DNA of 64,000 nucleotides from Isoperla grammatica (GCA_945910005.1 OX246741.1:3493946-3557945); one strand, 5' to 3'; positions 26,435 through 39,880 are shown, numbered from the stretch's first letter. Notes: generated by a model from the letters alone, not told the origin. Made by a program: numbers and translations.

Positions 26435-27218
26435 GGGTACACGGAATAACGCCCACAAGGAACAACGCCCACATGGAACAAGGCCCACATGGAATAACGC
26501 CCACATGGAACAAGGCCCACATTTTACGATCCCGAAGGTTCCCGAGCGATGCTGCGTTGCCAAATGTTTAGTATTGGTTTTGATAGTCGTTACTCACATC
26601 TTAATTCGTATCATTTAACAACGGTTAATTAGAGTAGCGTAGGCGGAGTGAATCTCTCAATTCAACTCAAACGGCGCTTTCTGTTTCATTTTGTGCGCTC
26701 ATCTGTCAACGCGGTTCTCATGCGGCGTTTTCCTAGTTAGTAATAACAAGGATTTTTTTCTTGGACAAATAATGTTTTCTTTTCGAATCTGTCTTTTCAA
26801 TTTTACCGCCGTCATAAAACGGCCGCCAGATTCGCCCGTGTTGGCGCGAGTAACGCACTCTATCGCAGACTTAGGACACTGTCTAGTGTCTACGAGCGCG
26901 AGCCAGGCGGCCATGCAAGCTACCGGAATAACGCCCACATGGAACAACACCCACATGGACAAGGCCCACATGGAATAACGCCCACATGGAACAAAGCCCA
27001 CATTTTACGATCCCGAATCTTGCTTTGCCGTTGACCTTCATTATGCAAATTAGGTGTGAGTAACGACTATCAAAACCAATATTAAACATTTGGCAACGCA
27101 GCATCGCTCGGGAACCTTCGGGATCGTAAAATGTGGGCCTTGTTCCATGTGGGCGTTATTCCATGTGGGCCTTGTTCCATGTGGGCGTTGTTCCTTGTGG
27201 GCGTTATTCCGCGTCCCC
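26435..27218. mobile_element. 784-bp inverted-repeat transposon with 8-bp target duplication (hAT-like)
   Basis: Bounded by TGCCCTAG at 26427-26434 and 27219-27226, an 8-bp direct repeat typical of hAT-class insertions. The arms, about 26435-26606 and 27048-27218, are inverted copies. Each carries five 16-bp units of the GGAACAAGGCCCACAT type, then TTTACGATCCCGAA(GG) and a unique block ending near GTTACTCACA. A third unit array in left-arm orientation lies at about 26924-27002. The interior 26607-26923 has no transposase-like frame, so the copy is non-autonomous. Shared frames at both ends are repeat translations. Confidence 0.85.
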
Positions 27219-27226
27219 TGCCCTAG

Positions 27227-30200
27227 AAGTGAGTCTGTTTGTCTACCCTGTGTTCGTCATCTTAACAACAGGGTAGGGTGGATCACCTACCACGCATCTC
27301 AAGCGTGGCCAAACTTTAGAGTTTAGGGGGACACAAACCGCGATTAAAAAACCAACCCTCTCGGCTCTACACAACTCCCCGACAGGACAAAGTAATACTT
27401 TTCTTATGCTACTACTTTCCTATCTTGACCACCTCAAACTGATGCCATTCACAACTTTCAAACCTACCATTCTAATCTGTTCAATATTAAGTCTTAACTT
27501 TCCACGGACTTATATATTGCAAAATATAAGAATGCGGTCAAAGATCCCTGCAAGCCGGCTGGCTGTTCCAGTTTGCCAGCACACGGCGATATTAGCGTGC
27601 ATATCAAATCACGTATAAGCGATACCCGCATGTTTGCACAGACTGTAAGTCGGTAACACAAACTAGAAAATCTTATGAGTAAAGGTAAAGTTATCTGGAA
27701 TAATTTCACACCTCAGTGTACACCAAGTTATTGTTTACAAAAATCAACATAGTTTATCCACATGTTACCGCTTCATAGCTTCCATACAATCCATATACAC
27801 GTCAGAAACTACCTCGTCAATGACCAGAGACGAAGCAGTTCTCTGCTCAACACCTTTTAGCGACCATACCGATATGTCTATAGTGTGTTATGTTGTTTGT
27901 TTGCAAGTTGGTCAGTATTTGGTAATTTTTACAAATTTAAAAGGGGGATTTGGAGGGTTAAGTATGGGTTTTAGGGGGCGTGTGGGCTTGGTGGACATTT
28001 GGATCGCAAAAAAAGACCGGCAAGTATCAAACAGAATAGTGTGAATGTAGAAAAAGGATTGATTATGAAGTTAATACGAGATGTTGTTTGTATCTTACGT
28101 TGTTTGTATCTTTATGTCTTTGAACACCAGTTATAGAATATAGTATAATGACATTAAGTAAATAACATAAGTAATGATATCTTCATGTTGTGAGACAATT
28201 ATTTTCGAGTCTAATAACTCAGTTTATACTTATATCACTGGGCTAAATCGATTCACCTTAAAAGTGAGCCAGCAACGAAACCTCGTAAAACGCTCCGCGG
28301 TGCCGGAATAGACCCCCCCCCCCCCCCGCACGTTACACATAGAGTGTACGCGAGCCGATAGTGTGGAATTCAATAACCCAAACATCATTAACGAGGTGAT
28401 TCGACATTCATTGATTTCGCGTCGGAAATCAGAGGAGCCAACGAGTGTTATAATCACCGCGGCTGTAAAGCGATGTCGCTTCTGTCAAACTCACTCTCCA
28501 CACACACAAGGGGCGGCGGTTTATTATCTGCCCAAAACACGTTGCACTCGTAGCTTTCGCTTTTCAATTAACACAATAAGGGCCGGTTTTTCACTGGTTA
28601 AAAATTATAACGTATGAGCCCTTACACGTGGTAGTACCAACCCACTGATACACTCTATTCAGAAGGTTGCCTGTTTGATTCCGGCCGCTGGTAATCCTGA
28701 CTCAAGGTGTATTTATGAGTCTACATCAGTCATAAGGTGAATGCTGCGATTGAGTATAACTACGAACAGACTCAGGTAGGTCCTTACCAACTATCAAAAT
28801 CTAGTTGGTGTCCTGAAAAAAGACACACACACACATTGGGTAAAGCTGTTGTGCTTTTTAATCATTTATAGTTGGAATTCCCAGAAAATATTATTGTATA
28901 CATTATTTAGCTGGATAACCGTACACTCTTTCACGAATCAAAAATTAGTTGGATGTTGGATCTGAAAAACTCATCTGTAGGCCTACAAATGATAGAGATG
29001 AATCTTCAACAATGTAAATTACATTGGCTAATTCAATCAACAATTCGTATCCTCTTCAGATAAGCTACACTAAAGATCATACATTCACTCAAAGTATTGT
29101 GAAAAACTGATGAGTTTCCCCGCATCCCGCCACAATACATTCCACCCGCTTACACCGCAAGTGGGTCTTATATACAACCGGTACAGCGCAGATCTTCGCA
29201 TGGCAGGCAGGGTATAAGAAGATACTTGCTTGCTTCCAATGATTGGTCAAGAGATTGACCGCTGAGGAGGGAAGGGAAGCACGGCCATATCAAGAGGCAG
29301 CACTGAAATCGATATAGGCATATTTCTATAGGGAACGACGGAGCTGTGGCTTATAATGATGCTGTGCTCAAGTATACAGGGTGGACCTTTGACGTCCGAC
29401 CACATTCAGATTGCCCGGGACAAGAAGAGCAATCAATTAGATCGAAGCCGTATATCGGTACACTTAATACACTCAGTCGGGTCGGGCAAGGGCAGACTTC
29501 ATTAGCTATGAGCGATCAATTGACAACACGCATTACACAACTCAGAAGCCGTATATATATCTTGGGCAGGTTTCATTGAAGAGCGCAGTTCAATTCAGTC
29601 AGTGGCTCAGCTATACCCGCGATCCTAATGAATGAATGACAATCAAAACTAAAACTAATAGCATCTCCTGTGTTTGAAAAACACACACAACTTGTGTTAA
29701 AAGTGATGGCTCGACATACTACTACCGATATAAAGAAGTTCTACAGAGAGACAGTCTGAAGTGTCGCATATGTACATGATTGATGACAGTATCATGTCAC
29801 GCTTGGCAAGTGATGATGTAGATACTGTGAGGCTGCATATTATACAGTATCTACAGTTTGTTCTAACACACTTGTCTAGTACCAACAATGATCGTGGCCG
29901 TTTGTCACTGCGATGCATTGGGTTGCAGACATAAAGATTTACATAGGAACATCGAGAAGGTTTTCTTGATTGAACAACGTACCGGAATATAATTTATTAT
30001 AAACGTGCTAAAATAGCAGTGCACCGAAATAAATATGATTATAATTTCATCTTATTTACATACGTATACACAACTTTTTAAAAGCTAAAAATAGGATATG
30101 CAAATACATATTTAACGCTTCAATCTTTTCTTAGTCATATAATTACAGTAATGTAATCTGTGATCGACGCTCATGAATGCTCATGTCCAGGTGGGACTGT

Positions 30201-32245
30201 CCGTTCTGTTACTGCAGCGGGGTAAATGATGAAGGGTGAGGTGAAATATAATGAACATCATGGGGGGGGGGCGCACCCCCTATCATAAGGGAAAGGTTCT
30301 TTGTTGCTTGGACACCAGCGTCTCCTGCCGGCCACCTAGGTTGCGTGTCAAGGGAGGAGGGGGGGGGGGGGGGAGGTGGAGGGGAAACGAGGGTGGAGAT
30401 TGCGAGCGTCCCGTCACAAGAAACACGTAATATATAGAAACGAAATGTACCGGAAGAAAGATTAAAATGTAATAAATTATCAAAAGAGTCTTTTGAGAAT
30501 GAGGTTGCTCTCCTTCCGGTATACCCGTCCACCGCGGTCACCCCCAGTTTAAGGGTGTGTTTATTCTCATGATCTACATTATTGTGCCAAACTTTATTAA
30601 GTTGAAACTTAATGCAAATGCATTGAAGCTAACCGAAGCGATTATATAAAGACTCAATGGGTAAATAATAACTGAAACGACAGCCGGTGTAAAAACATCA
30701 AACACGTTGCCTCTCCTTATCGAAAAAAGTGAATTATTATAGGTTGTCAAGGCCCTTAGATGAGTGTAACACCATCATTCACTAAAGTCGTCTTCTAAGC
30801 AACGAACCCCTTCAATACATGTATTCAACTCATACATAAATAAGTACAGCAAGAGCGGTAACCCTGTTTCACACACACCTTGAGAAGAAGTTGCTTAACT
30901 TCGCTGTTCGTTCGGAGACTGGCTTAGCTAGATCGGTTAAACCTCTGGCTTTATCCAGCGCTTACTTTACGGATTGATTGATACAGCGGATTAACTTCTC
31001 AGATGTAGCTAAGAGTAATTGAGACGCGCGGGGATCTGTAAGACGACAGCAAATGAAATCACAGTTGTAGCTAAAATATACGTCTATACTTCTCGGAATC
31101 ATATTTAACATGTTCAAATGAGAGGAAGAAATTTAATATCCCGAAGATCCGATTCAATTTCTGTTCCCCCCTCAGCCTCGCGTTAAGCACCGGAAATACG
31201 ACGGGGCGGACACCCCCGACCCACCACCCCTCGTTTGCCCAGCTAACCCGGTCGGGACCTCAAACAGACACTTTTCTAATAACATCAAAAACTTTGCGCC
31301 GAATTAAATAGAACTCCCGCACAAAATTAAATCCACCTCATATCGACATCAATTGAACGTCGAACTGAGTTTCATTCACATTCCACGTCGTTCATAGTTC
31401 CAAGCGGGGGAGCGAACATAGATCGCAAACTGTGCTAGAACTAAATTGTAGATGCACATACTGAATAGTTGGGCAACAAATCAAAGGATTCACCTTTACA
31501 ACTTGAACAACTGATGTATGAAAACACAATGACTGCAGCCTCCACCATGTATGCATTAATATGCCCTACATTCCAACAACAATACTATGCAGTACCGACT
31601 ACAATTTTCAGACGCGTGCACGGGTAAATGCTTCGTCTGGTGACCGTCCATAACTACGCATGATGAAATTATTTAATTAGTAATATACGTTTGACGTCAG
31701 TAAACCAGTATATAACTGAAAGCAGTGGTTCTGCTATGAGAGGAGGACCACAGGGATAAACACTGGCATCAACGACGCAAGAAGCAAGAACCGCCCGCGG
31801 GTGCAGAAAACTCATCACTCCTCGTGTTAACGACATATCGAGCAGATTAACTTGTAAGCCGCGAGCCAAAAACAGATCACACAGTAAGACCAAGTGAACG
31901 AACGGGTTGGATAGAGAGAGGCGAGATTAGAAGAAAGAAGGAAAGAAATAATTAAACGAAACGTCTGAAGGGAAAGGGAACGGGAAGAGAGTGATAAGGG
32001 CGATAGCGTGATTGAAAGACGAAGGGTGCCAACTGAATTAATGGTCTGGCAAATTCGATGAATGAGAAGTGATATTACTACATACAAAGCGAGGCGCTCA
32101 GACGTTGATAAGTGGCAGGATATGCCGGCTTGACTGACTCAGATGTAACTAGCTAGATCGGAGACTAAAATAAAGAATTCACTTTAGTTTTGATGAAAGG
32201 CTTCTTCCACTTCTTGGTACGACTGCGCTAATGACGAACCAGATT
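27227..32245. other. Non-coding DNA with G/C homopolymers
   Basis: No exon recognised. It contains (C)15 at 28313-28327, a G10 run inside a small GC hairpin at 30262-30280, (G)15 at 30359-30373, a tRNA-like B-box at about 28660-28690, and a perfect CRE octamer at 31692-31699. Confidence 0.45.
28645..28720 (+). mobile_element. tRNA-derived SINE head (family T, copy 1)
   Basis: GGTTGCCTGTTTGATTCCGG resembles a tRNA B box and is followed by CCGCTGGTAATCCTGACT. The same order (B-box-like motif, then GCC..NGG, then AAT.CTGACT) recurs at 55150-55215 and 58030-58135. This suggests one SINE family. No intact cloverleaf is visible. Confidence 0.4.
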
Positions 32246-32416
32246 CACTCTTCAGGGTTCGGCACATGTGGTCAATTGTATGAATCTTTAACACGTTACC
32301 TAAGACAACGCACACACGCAGTTCTGATGGATGGGTGGAGATCGACAACGGAGTGCGAATTGTCAGGAGTACTTCAAGGTTGCACTTTGGGCCCATTGTT
32401 ATTTACCCTTTGTATT
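32246..32416 (+). pseudogene. LINE reverse-transcriptase fragment
   Basis: A 57-residue open segment contains LTRYLRQRTHAVLMDG, then SGVLQGCTLGPLLFTLCI. It matches the middle of non-LTR retrotransposon reverse transcriptases (SYLxNR...V, then GVPQGSxLGPLLFxLYI). In this family the segment lies just before the catalytic YxDD motif. YxDD is missing: the frame passes into unrelated Phe/Tyr-rich sequence and stops at about 32500. Nothing recognisable remains upstream. This is an internal piece of a dead LINE, oriented on the plus strand. The GVLQGC variant cannot by itself fix the clade (CR1/Jockey/RTE-like). Confidence 0.85.
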
Positions 32417-34068
32417 CCTAGTTTCACATATTTGTGGTTTAAGTTTAGATATTTTGGTCTGTTCAGTGTGCAATTCATGTATGTAACTTTTATATATTAA
32501 ATCTGCACTTGTGGAAATGAATTTCTGTTGCTCAATTAATCAATTCTACTTTGCAAAGTATGAAGTCATCCCAATAACTCGAGGACGTGTGGTGATGTTA
32601 TTACGTAGCTACCCTTTCACAGATAATTGATTCCGGATCGAAGCGAGTGCGAGGAACAAGTCTCCTCAATGGGTCATTAAAACAACCGAAATCCTGCACA
32701 AGTGCGTTGTAGCTCCTGTTTGCTCGCTAGGCTCACACTTCAGTCTGCGCTAAAACCACGAGGCGCATCCGGACTGGTCCACTCTTATTTTAGGGGTGAT
32801 GCGTGGACAGTGGTTCACTTGCTTTTACAACCACCAATATAAATAAAATTACTACTTTCAGCTGCTAAAACGAATGAAACCTGATCACGATTTAATCATT
32901 ATAATCAATTAATTCTAAAAAATTGCAATCAAACCTAAAAACGATGTTTCTCAAAGCTTAATCACTCACAATGTATTAGTAGTTACCACAATGTACCGGT
33001 AGGTAACGTTGATTATAGAGCATTGACTAACGCGTATCTGCTGGCATCATCACCACCTGTTGGCGAAGCGTTGAACTATAACGTGGGGTTGGAGCAGCGA
33101 CGTGGATCACGATTGAAAGTGGATACAGTTTATTTCTAGATTTACTTATTTTGGTTTACTTTAAAGTACGTTTTAAATTAATGTATAAAATCTTAGAAAC
33201 TATAACGCTACCATTAATTATAATAACACAACATTTGAAATAATTGCACTCATTCGGGGAGTCTTACGGCAATAATCATATCAATGTTATAAAGACATTC
33301 TGTACCGATAGTATTTGGGTCAAATGGTTCGTTCTTGGACTACTTAAGCGTAGATCGTCCCAATTCATTATGGTTGAGACTGAGAGAGCCTTCTAATTGA
33401 TACGGCATAGCTCGCGGGATATGATACGGAGGGTTGAAGTGTAATGAAAACAGCCTCAGGCATTGATGGTATTGCCTTCTTTACTACTTCAGTCGAGCAC
33501 GTCGCCTATGTTGGCACAATCATTCACGGATGTAGACGCCGCTAATTGTGTACCGCACATTTGTAGAAACAAAACCACTTGAGTTTGGAATAAAAAAAGC
33601 TTAAAAAGAGGGTGTATTTTCATTTAAAAAAGAAATTGGTACAAATATAAATGACTGACTGAAATAAGAAAACAGTGATGTGTTTGTTTACTGGGGAGTA
33701 AAGAATGCCCGACCCGTATGAAGAACATAGTATAACCCCACGATACTTACTGGCTATAATTTGCTTGCCACTTCCCCACGTAAGTCGATCTGATTGGTTT
33801 TGCGTACTACGGTACCCACAGTACAATGCAGCATGGCAAAACTCTTGGCTCTAAATACATTCCTTAAGCGAAGTCAATTCACTAAAGACTCGAACTAGTG
33901 CTAATAAGTAAACTGCGAATTGTTGTGCTTTGTGAACTCACTGAAGCATTCCCATTACGTAAACACGCCTTAAGTTATAGAGTAAAGTTAGCGGGTAACT
34001 TCCCATTGAGAGTGGGAAGTTGTACACTCGGAGCCAAAAGTGGATGTTCACAATTGCAGCAGTCTCGT
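32417..34068. other. Non-coding DNA, no gene recognised
   Basis: No exon or clear repeat recognised. The sequence is AT-rich around 32870-33260. Confidence 0.4.
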
Positions 34069-34363
34069 AAAGGTAGGTCTCTCACAGCAAGAAGTAAGAT
34101 AGTATCAGGACCGCCAATATTTAGTTTCCAACATAACAAGCGCGAATCACTGACGTTTTTCCAAATTATCTAGTACAAATTGGTTGCGGTAAGTTTTTTG
34201 AGAAAACGTGCAAACAGGTTTTCGTCAAAACACTTAACGCAACCAAATTGTACTAGATAATCGGGAAAAACGTTAGTGATTCGCACTTGTTAAGTTTGAA
34301 AATAATTGTGGGCGGTACTGACTCCCCTGCGACACTATCTTACTTCTTGGTGTGAGAGACCTT
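34069..34363. mobile_element. 295-bp palindromic MITE
   Basis: The arms 34069-34193 and 34233-34363 are inverted repeats of about 125-130 bp with moderate divergence. The outer ends read AAAGGT(AGGT)CTCTCACA; the inner ends read ACGCAACCAAATTGTACTAG and its complement. The spacer is about 39 bp. The 91-codon plus frame at 33898-34173 runs into the left arm and is not supported as a gene. Confidence 0.85.
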
Positions 34364-36910
34364 TAGAGTTTAGACCTAATAATCTTTCATATTTTCGAAC
34401 GTAATAAATCAAATGTTCACTCGTTCTGCTTCACTGGTGCAATACCGCACGTGTTTGTCTGCAGGTATGGTGTAGGCTACTGTTCTTGATACGCGCTATG
34501 ATTATAAAGCACGCATAGGGGTGATTTCTCTGCCTCTTGGCGGACACTAAACAACACCCTCGAGTACCATTCTGTATGTACAACTTCATGGCGGTCTCAG
34601 TTCACAGTTGCAAAAAGAATTAAATTAAAAACTCTTGCTAAACGCAACAACATTGTTTTGAAGAAACACGCATACATTATTACAACACACAACTATAAAG
34701 ATGCAGCATTCTTTCCTTTGCAATGAAAAAAAGCTTCGTTTCGCAAGTGAAGACGACTGCATAGGTAAAGGTACTCAGAACAAATTGCAACGTGGGTTCT
34801 ATGAAAGGCAATTATCTTAGAATGTCTTCATTAGTAGGTTCTGACATTCAGTAAGCTTATACTTATTTAGTCAATGAATATCTTATTCCCCCGCAAAACT
34901 TTCTAAGACAATGCAATTATAATAAATACAAGAAAAAAAAATCGTGCGTTACCTTCAATCACGTTTATATGCATTTACGTGTTTAGTGATGAGGGAATGC
35001 TACATAAATGTGACTGTCATTTAAACATAAACATTCTCATAACGCCTGATTGTTATTGCCGCTGTTTGTGGGCGCACATGACCTCGAGGTGTTGATGAGG
35101 ACACATCATCAAGAAGTGACAGATTCATTGATAACTCTCACGGTGAAGATTATGAGTGCGGCATTGTTTCTTGAATGAGCATTCATCCATCCATCAACCA
35201 CTTAATTGAATGACATGGGGATTGGGGATGCAGCGTCCCTTGTGCGTCTAGGCCAATCAGCACAATTCATATGTTATGTGCGATGGTATAATGTGGGATA
35301 TAGGTTAGCATGGGCCTAAGATCGTAATTGTAAGCCCCATAAATAATACATAACACACAGGGGAAAATGTGTGAGAAAAACCATTCACATGAGAAGAACT
35401 TGCATACACCAGTCACCACATACAGGTACTGTCATCTGTTTTGCATCGCTCGTTGCAAATTATTTGAGTTAATTTTTTAGGCAAGAAAAAGGGGGCACCC
35501 AGACTATCTTTATATCTGAGCTCTAAAACAACCAATGAACGCTGTCTCTATTATACAAGGCAATTCTTCTCATGCAAAGACTTCTCACATTCTCCTACAG
35601 CTAAAAGTGTAAACGCCATGTTAATAAACGTAAGACTAGAAACACGAAAAGGCGGTTTCCATTCTCTCATTTATCACAACTAGCGCCTCAGTTTTTAGTT
35701 CCCACATAATCAGAATTAGTCTTGTTTGTGGAAATATTCCCTCCAACGAGACGTTCTCTACAACTTAGGAAAGTTTTCTTGATAACTTTTGAAACTCTTA
35801 AGCTTCTTATCGCCGAGCAAGCATAGAACTCGGAAAGCTTTATACATCCCAGGTGAAACTTGCAGTATGCTTTTGGTATAAAAGTTCTAGATTCCATTCG
35901 GTAAGTAGTAAGTATAAGTACCCAAATGTGACAAACACGAGATTGTGGTCAAGGAGTTACACGCGACGTACTATTTTATTCACCTTCAGACTAATCACTT
36001 TCATCATGTGAAGCGATCCTCAGAATCATTCAACCTTACGGCAAATAAAACCATATCAGTAGATCGTTGACTGATCAAACGTTTCGATCATACACATTCC
36101 ATACCAAACGTATAAAATAAATATCGTCATACTAGTCCGCTCGTTTATCGTACTTTGTGTTTATACAAAATAATGGAATTTTAATTTAATTTCAGAAGCA
36201 GTAGGCCTATAGATTCAGTTTAACGAAATTTGCAGGTTTTCACGGCCAGAGTCTTGATTAAAACTTGGCTGTCAGGTATTGCCGCGTCCATTGAATTATG
36301 GCTTGCTTACACAGCAAAACTAAAACCGAACTTTTTCGATTTATTTCGATATTACATCGATTGCTTCCGAATCGATCATTTGATTAACATCGAAAGGAAG
36401 GCTTGAGGTGTAATACCCTAAACCCAGCTATGCCTCGGCCACTGCTGCCAACCACAGCTCCACAGGGCCGACGTAGAACGTTCAAATCTGAGACTTTTAG
36501 CCGAAAGATTTTACGCATAGCCATTAATATTCGTAGCCACCAAGGACGCAACTCTAGTGTTTGGGTTGTCAGTTTTATCTACAGTAGAGCCTCGGAACCA
36601 CCTTATAAAGTGTAGAGCCAGCGCGCTGCTACACACGAGGGGGTGGGGGGAGTCCCGGCGTCCAATCAGTTTTATCGGAAATAATAGTAGTGGGAGCCAT
36701 CAGCGTTTCGTACACGGCCAAAGCAATGGCTTCAGCAGTCTTTTTATTTCTCTCCACAAAAGATTTGAATAAGGCTCTTGATCTGCTCTCCTCAAGATAA
36801 AAGACTGAGAAATCCATGAGAAAGGGGACGAGAGAATCATCCGCCTCTTAGTTTATTCATCTAGGTGGTTCTCGATGACAGAGGCCGCTCAACACTGAGG
36901 TACGACTCGT
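34364..36910. other. Non-coding DNA, no gene recognised
   Basis: No exon recognised. Short frames in this stretch match no family I know. Confidence 0.4.
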
Positions 36911-37241
36911 TGTGAAAACACAGACTGTGACGTAGTAGGGCCCTTGACGTGTGACCCTATCAGGCCGTCGCAGGACTGTGACGTAGTAGGGCACATGACG
37001 TGTGACCCTATCAGTCCGCTGCAGGACTGTGACGTAGTAGGGCCCATGACGTGTGACCCTATCAGGATATAAGGATGTTTAGTAGCTCTTCAGCTGGTTC
37101 TATTCTGTAACTTCGTTATTGTCTAATCCTGAAACGGATTCTGCCTGAATTCAAAATTGTGTTGTAGGAAGTAATCTAATATTGATGGAAAACTCCTAAA
37201 TCAGGAGGAATTCATCGCAGGATATAGGATAGAAACTTACA
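36911..37241 (+). mobile_element. Probable LTR of a retrotransposon
   Basis: The segment can be read as a 331-bp LTR: it starts TGTGAAAACACAG and ends AACTTACA. It contains three CRE-like 51-bp repeats, then a TATA-like box (GATATAAGG, 37067-37075). Six bases past the end, TGGCGCCAGCAAGAACAG at 37247-37264 looks like a tRNA primer-binding site. No gag or pol is visible downstream and no second LTR was found, so this is a truncated copy. The start was chosen for the TG...CA rule and is uncertain. Confidence 0.45.
36923..37064 (+). repeat. 51-bp tandem repeat, three copies with CRE-like sites
   Basis: Units start at 36923, 36974 and 37025 with GACTGTGACGTAGTAGGGC. Each has two half-CRE motifs, GTGACGTAG and TTGACGTGTGAC or ATGACGTGTGAC. 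The last unit ends at ATCAG, immediately before GATATAAGG. The layout resembles the enhancer repeats found in the U3 part of LTRs. Confidence 0.9.
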
Positions 37242-37264
37242 GAATATGGCGCCAGCAAGAACAG

Positions 37265-39351
37265 TGGACATCACGGAAAACGTACTAGATCCAACTGTTA
37301 CACCCAAGAACCCAGCTAATTCTTTGGTTTAACCTTTCATCCCCGCATCACACGGGCGCTGAACCAAGATAATCGTAAGAGTGCGAGTTTCTCACAAAAC
37401 GAAGCGTGTTTCTCGGAAACGGCGAGATTCGCGCACCGCTCTAGACATAATACGTCTTCCATTGTTCTCGTAAAGTACGTTAGCAATATCCTGACGGCGG
37501 ACACGAAATTGATGAAATTCTTCAAATCGCTACTGTTATCTGGAAATGACGGAAAACATTTTTCTTCCGGGTGTAAAATATGAGTGTTGTCTTGAGAAGT
37601 AACCCAGAGTGTTCGCGGTGGCATTAAGTATCGATCATCGAGGTGGGGGGGCCGCAACCCAAACAGGGTAACTACTACAGGCAGGCAGATGAACGCATCG
37701 GGTGTACACCCTATAGGTGCTACAAGGAAACGGCTGCTCGATTTCAAATGGTATTTTCTGATTTCTCGAAGGACTTGTGGCTGCATACCTATTACCTACC
37801 ATGAGGAACCCCCGGGAGTTCTGTCATTTAAAATTGGTTTATTTAAAAAATTAAACCAAAATATAATATGTCATCCCTTAGAGAATTTAGTGTTCTTTCT
37901 TGTGCTCGTTTCTTTGTTCCAATATATGCTTATCTAACTTTGGCAATATATGCACAACAACCTGATGTGGTGAAACACAGTACAGAAACCTCGAAGCGTT
38001 TCACTAGGGGTACACTACGTGCCAGCATGTCCCCACACCCCGTGAAACCCCCGCGCGTCGCGCTATAGTCGGCGGTGGTTCCCGGTACATCCTAGGGGAA
38101 CCTCACTCAGTTCCTGGAGCAACCCGACCTCCGGGAACCGCCTCACTAAATAAAGAGTCATGCACCCCCGACCGTTAACTTCAGACGAAATTCGTCTCGA
38201 TTACGCGAAGAACAATCACCAACGTCGCGACGCGAAATTATCCCTCTATTTTTTTTTTTTTTATGCAATAACACAAATTGGAACCCTACGGGGATGGAAT
38301 ACACCCACAGTGAGTTTCTTATTCGCGTCATTGTCTGAAGCAGCCCCGGGCACAGTTACTACTTGTATATGGAATGATATCCAATAATTGAAATGCTGGC
38401 ACGTTCTAAGCGCAACCTCTTGGTACAATTAACACAAGACAGTGAGTAATATGTTTTACTGAGCTGAGATCTACTGGGGATGTTTCTACAGCATGAACTC
38501 CCCCGTCCCGAGGGGTGAAACGTCGTGGTTTTACCAAGTTTTTAAATTTCTCTTTTCATGACACATTTTGGCCATCCTGCAATGGAAATAATCCATGTAA
38601 CAACTTTTATTATTCCCTACTGTATCCAACTTTAAATCTCTTCTTACCTGTTGGCAAAGCGACCTTATGAGATGTTTTAGTAATAAGATGAACTAGTAAT
38701 CAAAAGTATAAGAAAGTGTGATAATATAGTCTAAAATAAAAACTCCCCTTGTAATTACAACGCTTCTGAAGGAGAAATCTGCATGATGAGAGATCGATAA
38801 AATGGATTGACTTGTTATAACGACCAAAGGGCGGTCTGGAGTTCTAGAGCGGTTCGAGAGAGGAATATTGAGATGTGTAATCGATACCGCCCATGCAAGG
38901 CAAGGCAAGTGCATATTTTCTTCCAAGACTCGGGTCTACAGCTGTGGTGACAATGAGCGTTGATTGTACGGGCGATGCTAATGAGGGTGTGGGGGTGGCA
39001 GGGTAGGAGCAACAGCTGCCGTTGTTTGGTCGAGTACAGAGCAACCCAACATCTGCCCCGACTAGTGGCAATAAACTGTGAGATGAGATTACCATGCTAA
39101 GCCGCAGGATGCCACTAACTTCCATATTTTCCGAGCTTTTCTTTCTTTTAGTTTTCCCCGTTGCCCCCAGGCTACAAAGGTTGTATCAATGCAAAGCTAA
39201 CGACCAATTTCTTCATTTTTATGTAGGCTAATAGGCTATAACCCTATATCTGATTGAAAAATTGTAAGGGTTGTTATCATAAAAACGTCGTTCTGAAATA
39301 TAATGCGCCATTGGAAAATAATTTGACTTCCTGTATAGCATAATATATCAA
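37265..39351. other. Non-coding DNA, no gene recognised
   Basis: The region includes a 149-codon minus frame (37337-37786) without recognisable motifs, a T-run at about 38250-38262, and a GC-rich patch at 38010-38240 with an AATAAA at 38150. The patch could be part of a second, degraded LTR, but I could not show this. Confidence 0.35.
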
Positions 39352-39380
39352 TCCATTCCATTCCATTCCATTCCATTCCA
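39352..39380. repeat. (ATTCC)n pentamer repeat
   Basis: Six consecutive ATTCC pentamers, perfect after the first. It reads GGAAT on the minus strand. Confidence 0.95.
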
Positions 39381-39880
39381 GCCTGCATCGTCTTGTCTTG
39401 TACTGAAGCTTATACCATGTTGAAGGCTGCACTGGATGTTTATTATAAGCATGTTTGCCTTGTATGTAAATTGTAAACATATAAATAAGACGTGTTACAT
39501 ACTTCTGACAGATATCAATAAACAATCAAGTACACACACTCTCCGATATATTATATAAATCAATAAACCTTCTGTATCAGTAGTTCCTGATTGTGTAAAC
39601 CTATAGCAATGACAAGATACAATATGGTGCCTGTTGAAACTTTGCTTGTCCTGCAATGAAACGAACTTATATCACAATCTTCACCCTGAGAACAGTAGAG
39701 CTCGCACTGCGTTCTGAGTGGGTGCAAGTATCGAAGACCGTCTATACTTCTCCCCTTGAGTCACCCTCCCCTCCTTTAAAGTATGAAATAATTCACGTTC
39801 TTCCCCTAGCTTATACCTTACTCTCAATTTCCTTTACATCTTCTCCAGGAACTCGAAGTTGTACATGAAATTAATACAGT

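Noticed and set aside
26348..27326. Identical peptides at both ends of the 26.4-27.2 kb region
   Set aside because: They are translations of the inverted arms of one transposon insertion.
37337..37786. 149-codon minus frame
   Set aside because: No motif recognised; the length is not exceptional for GC-neutral non-coding DNA.
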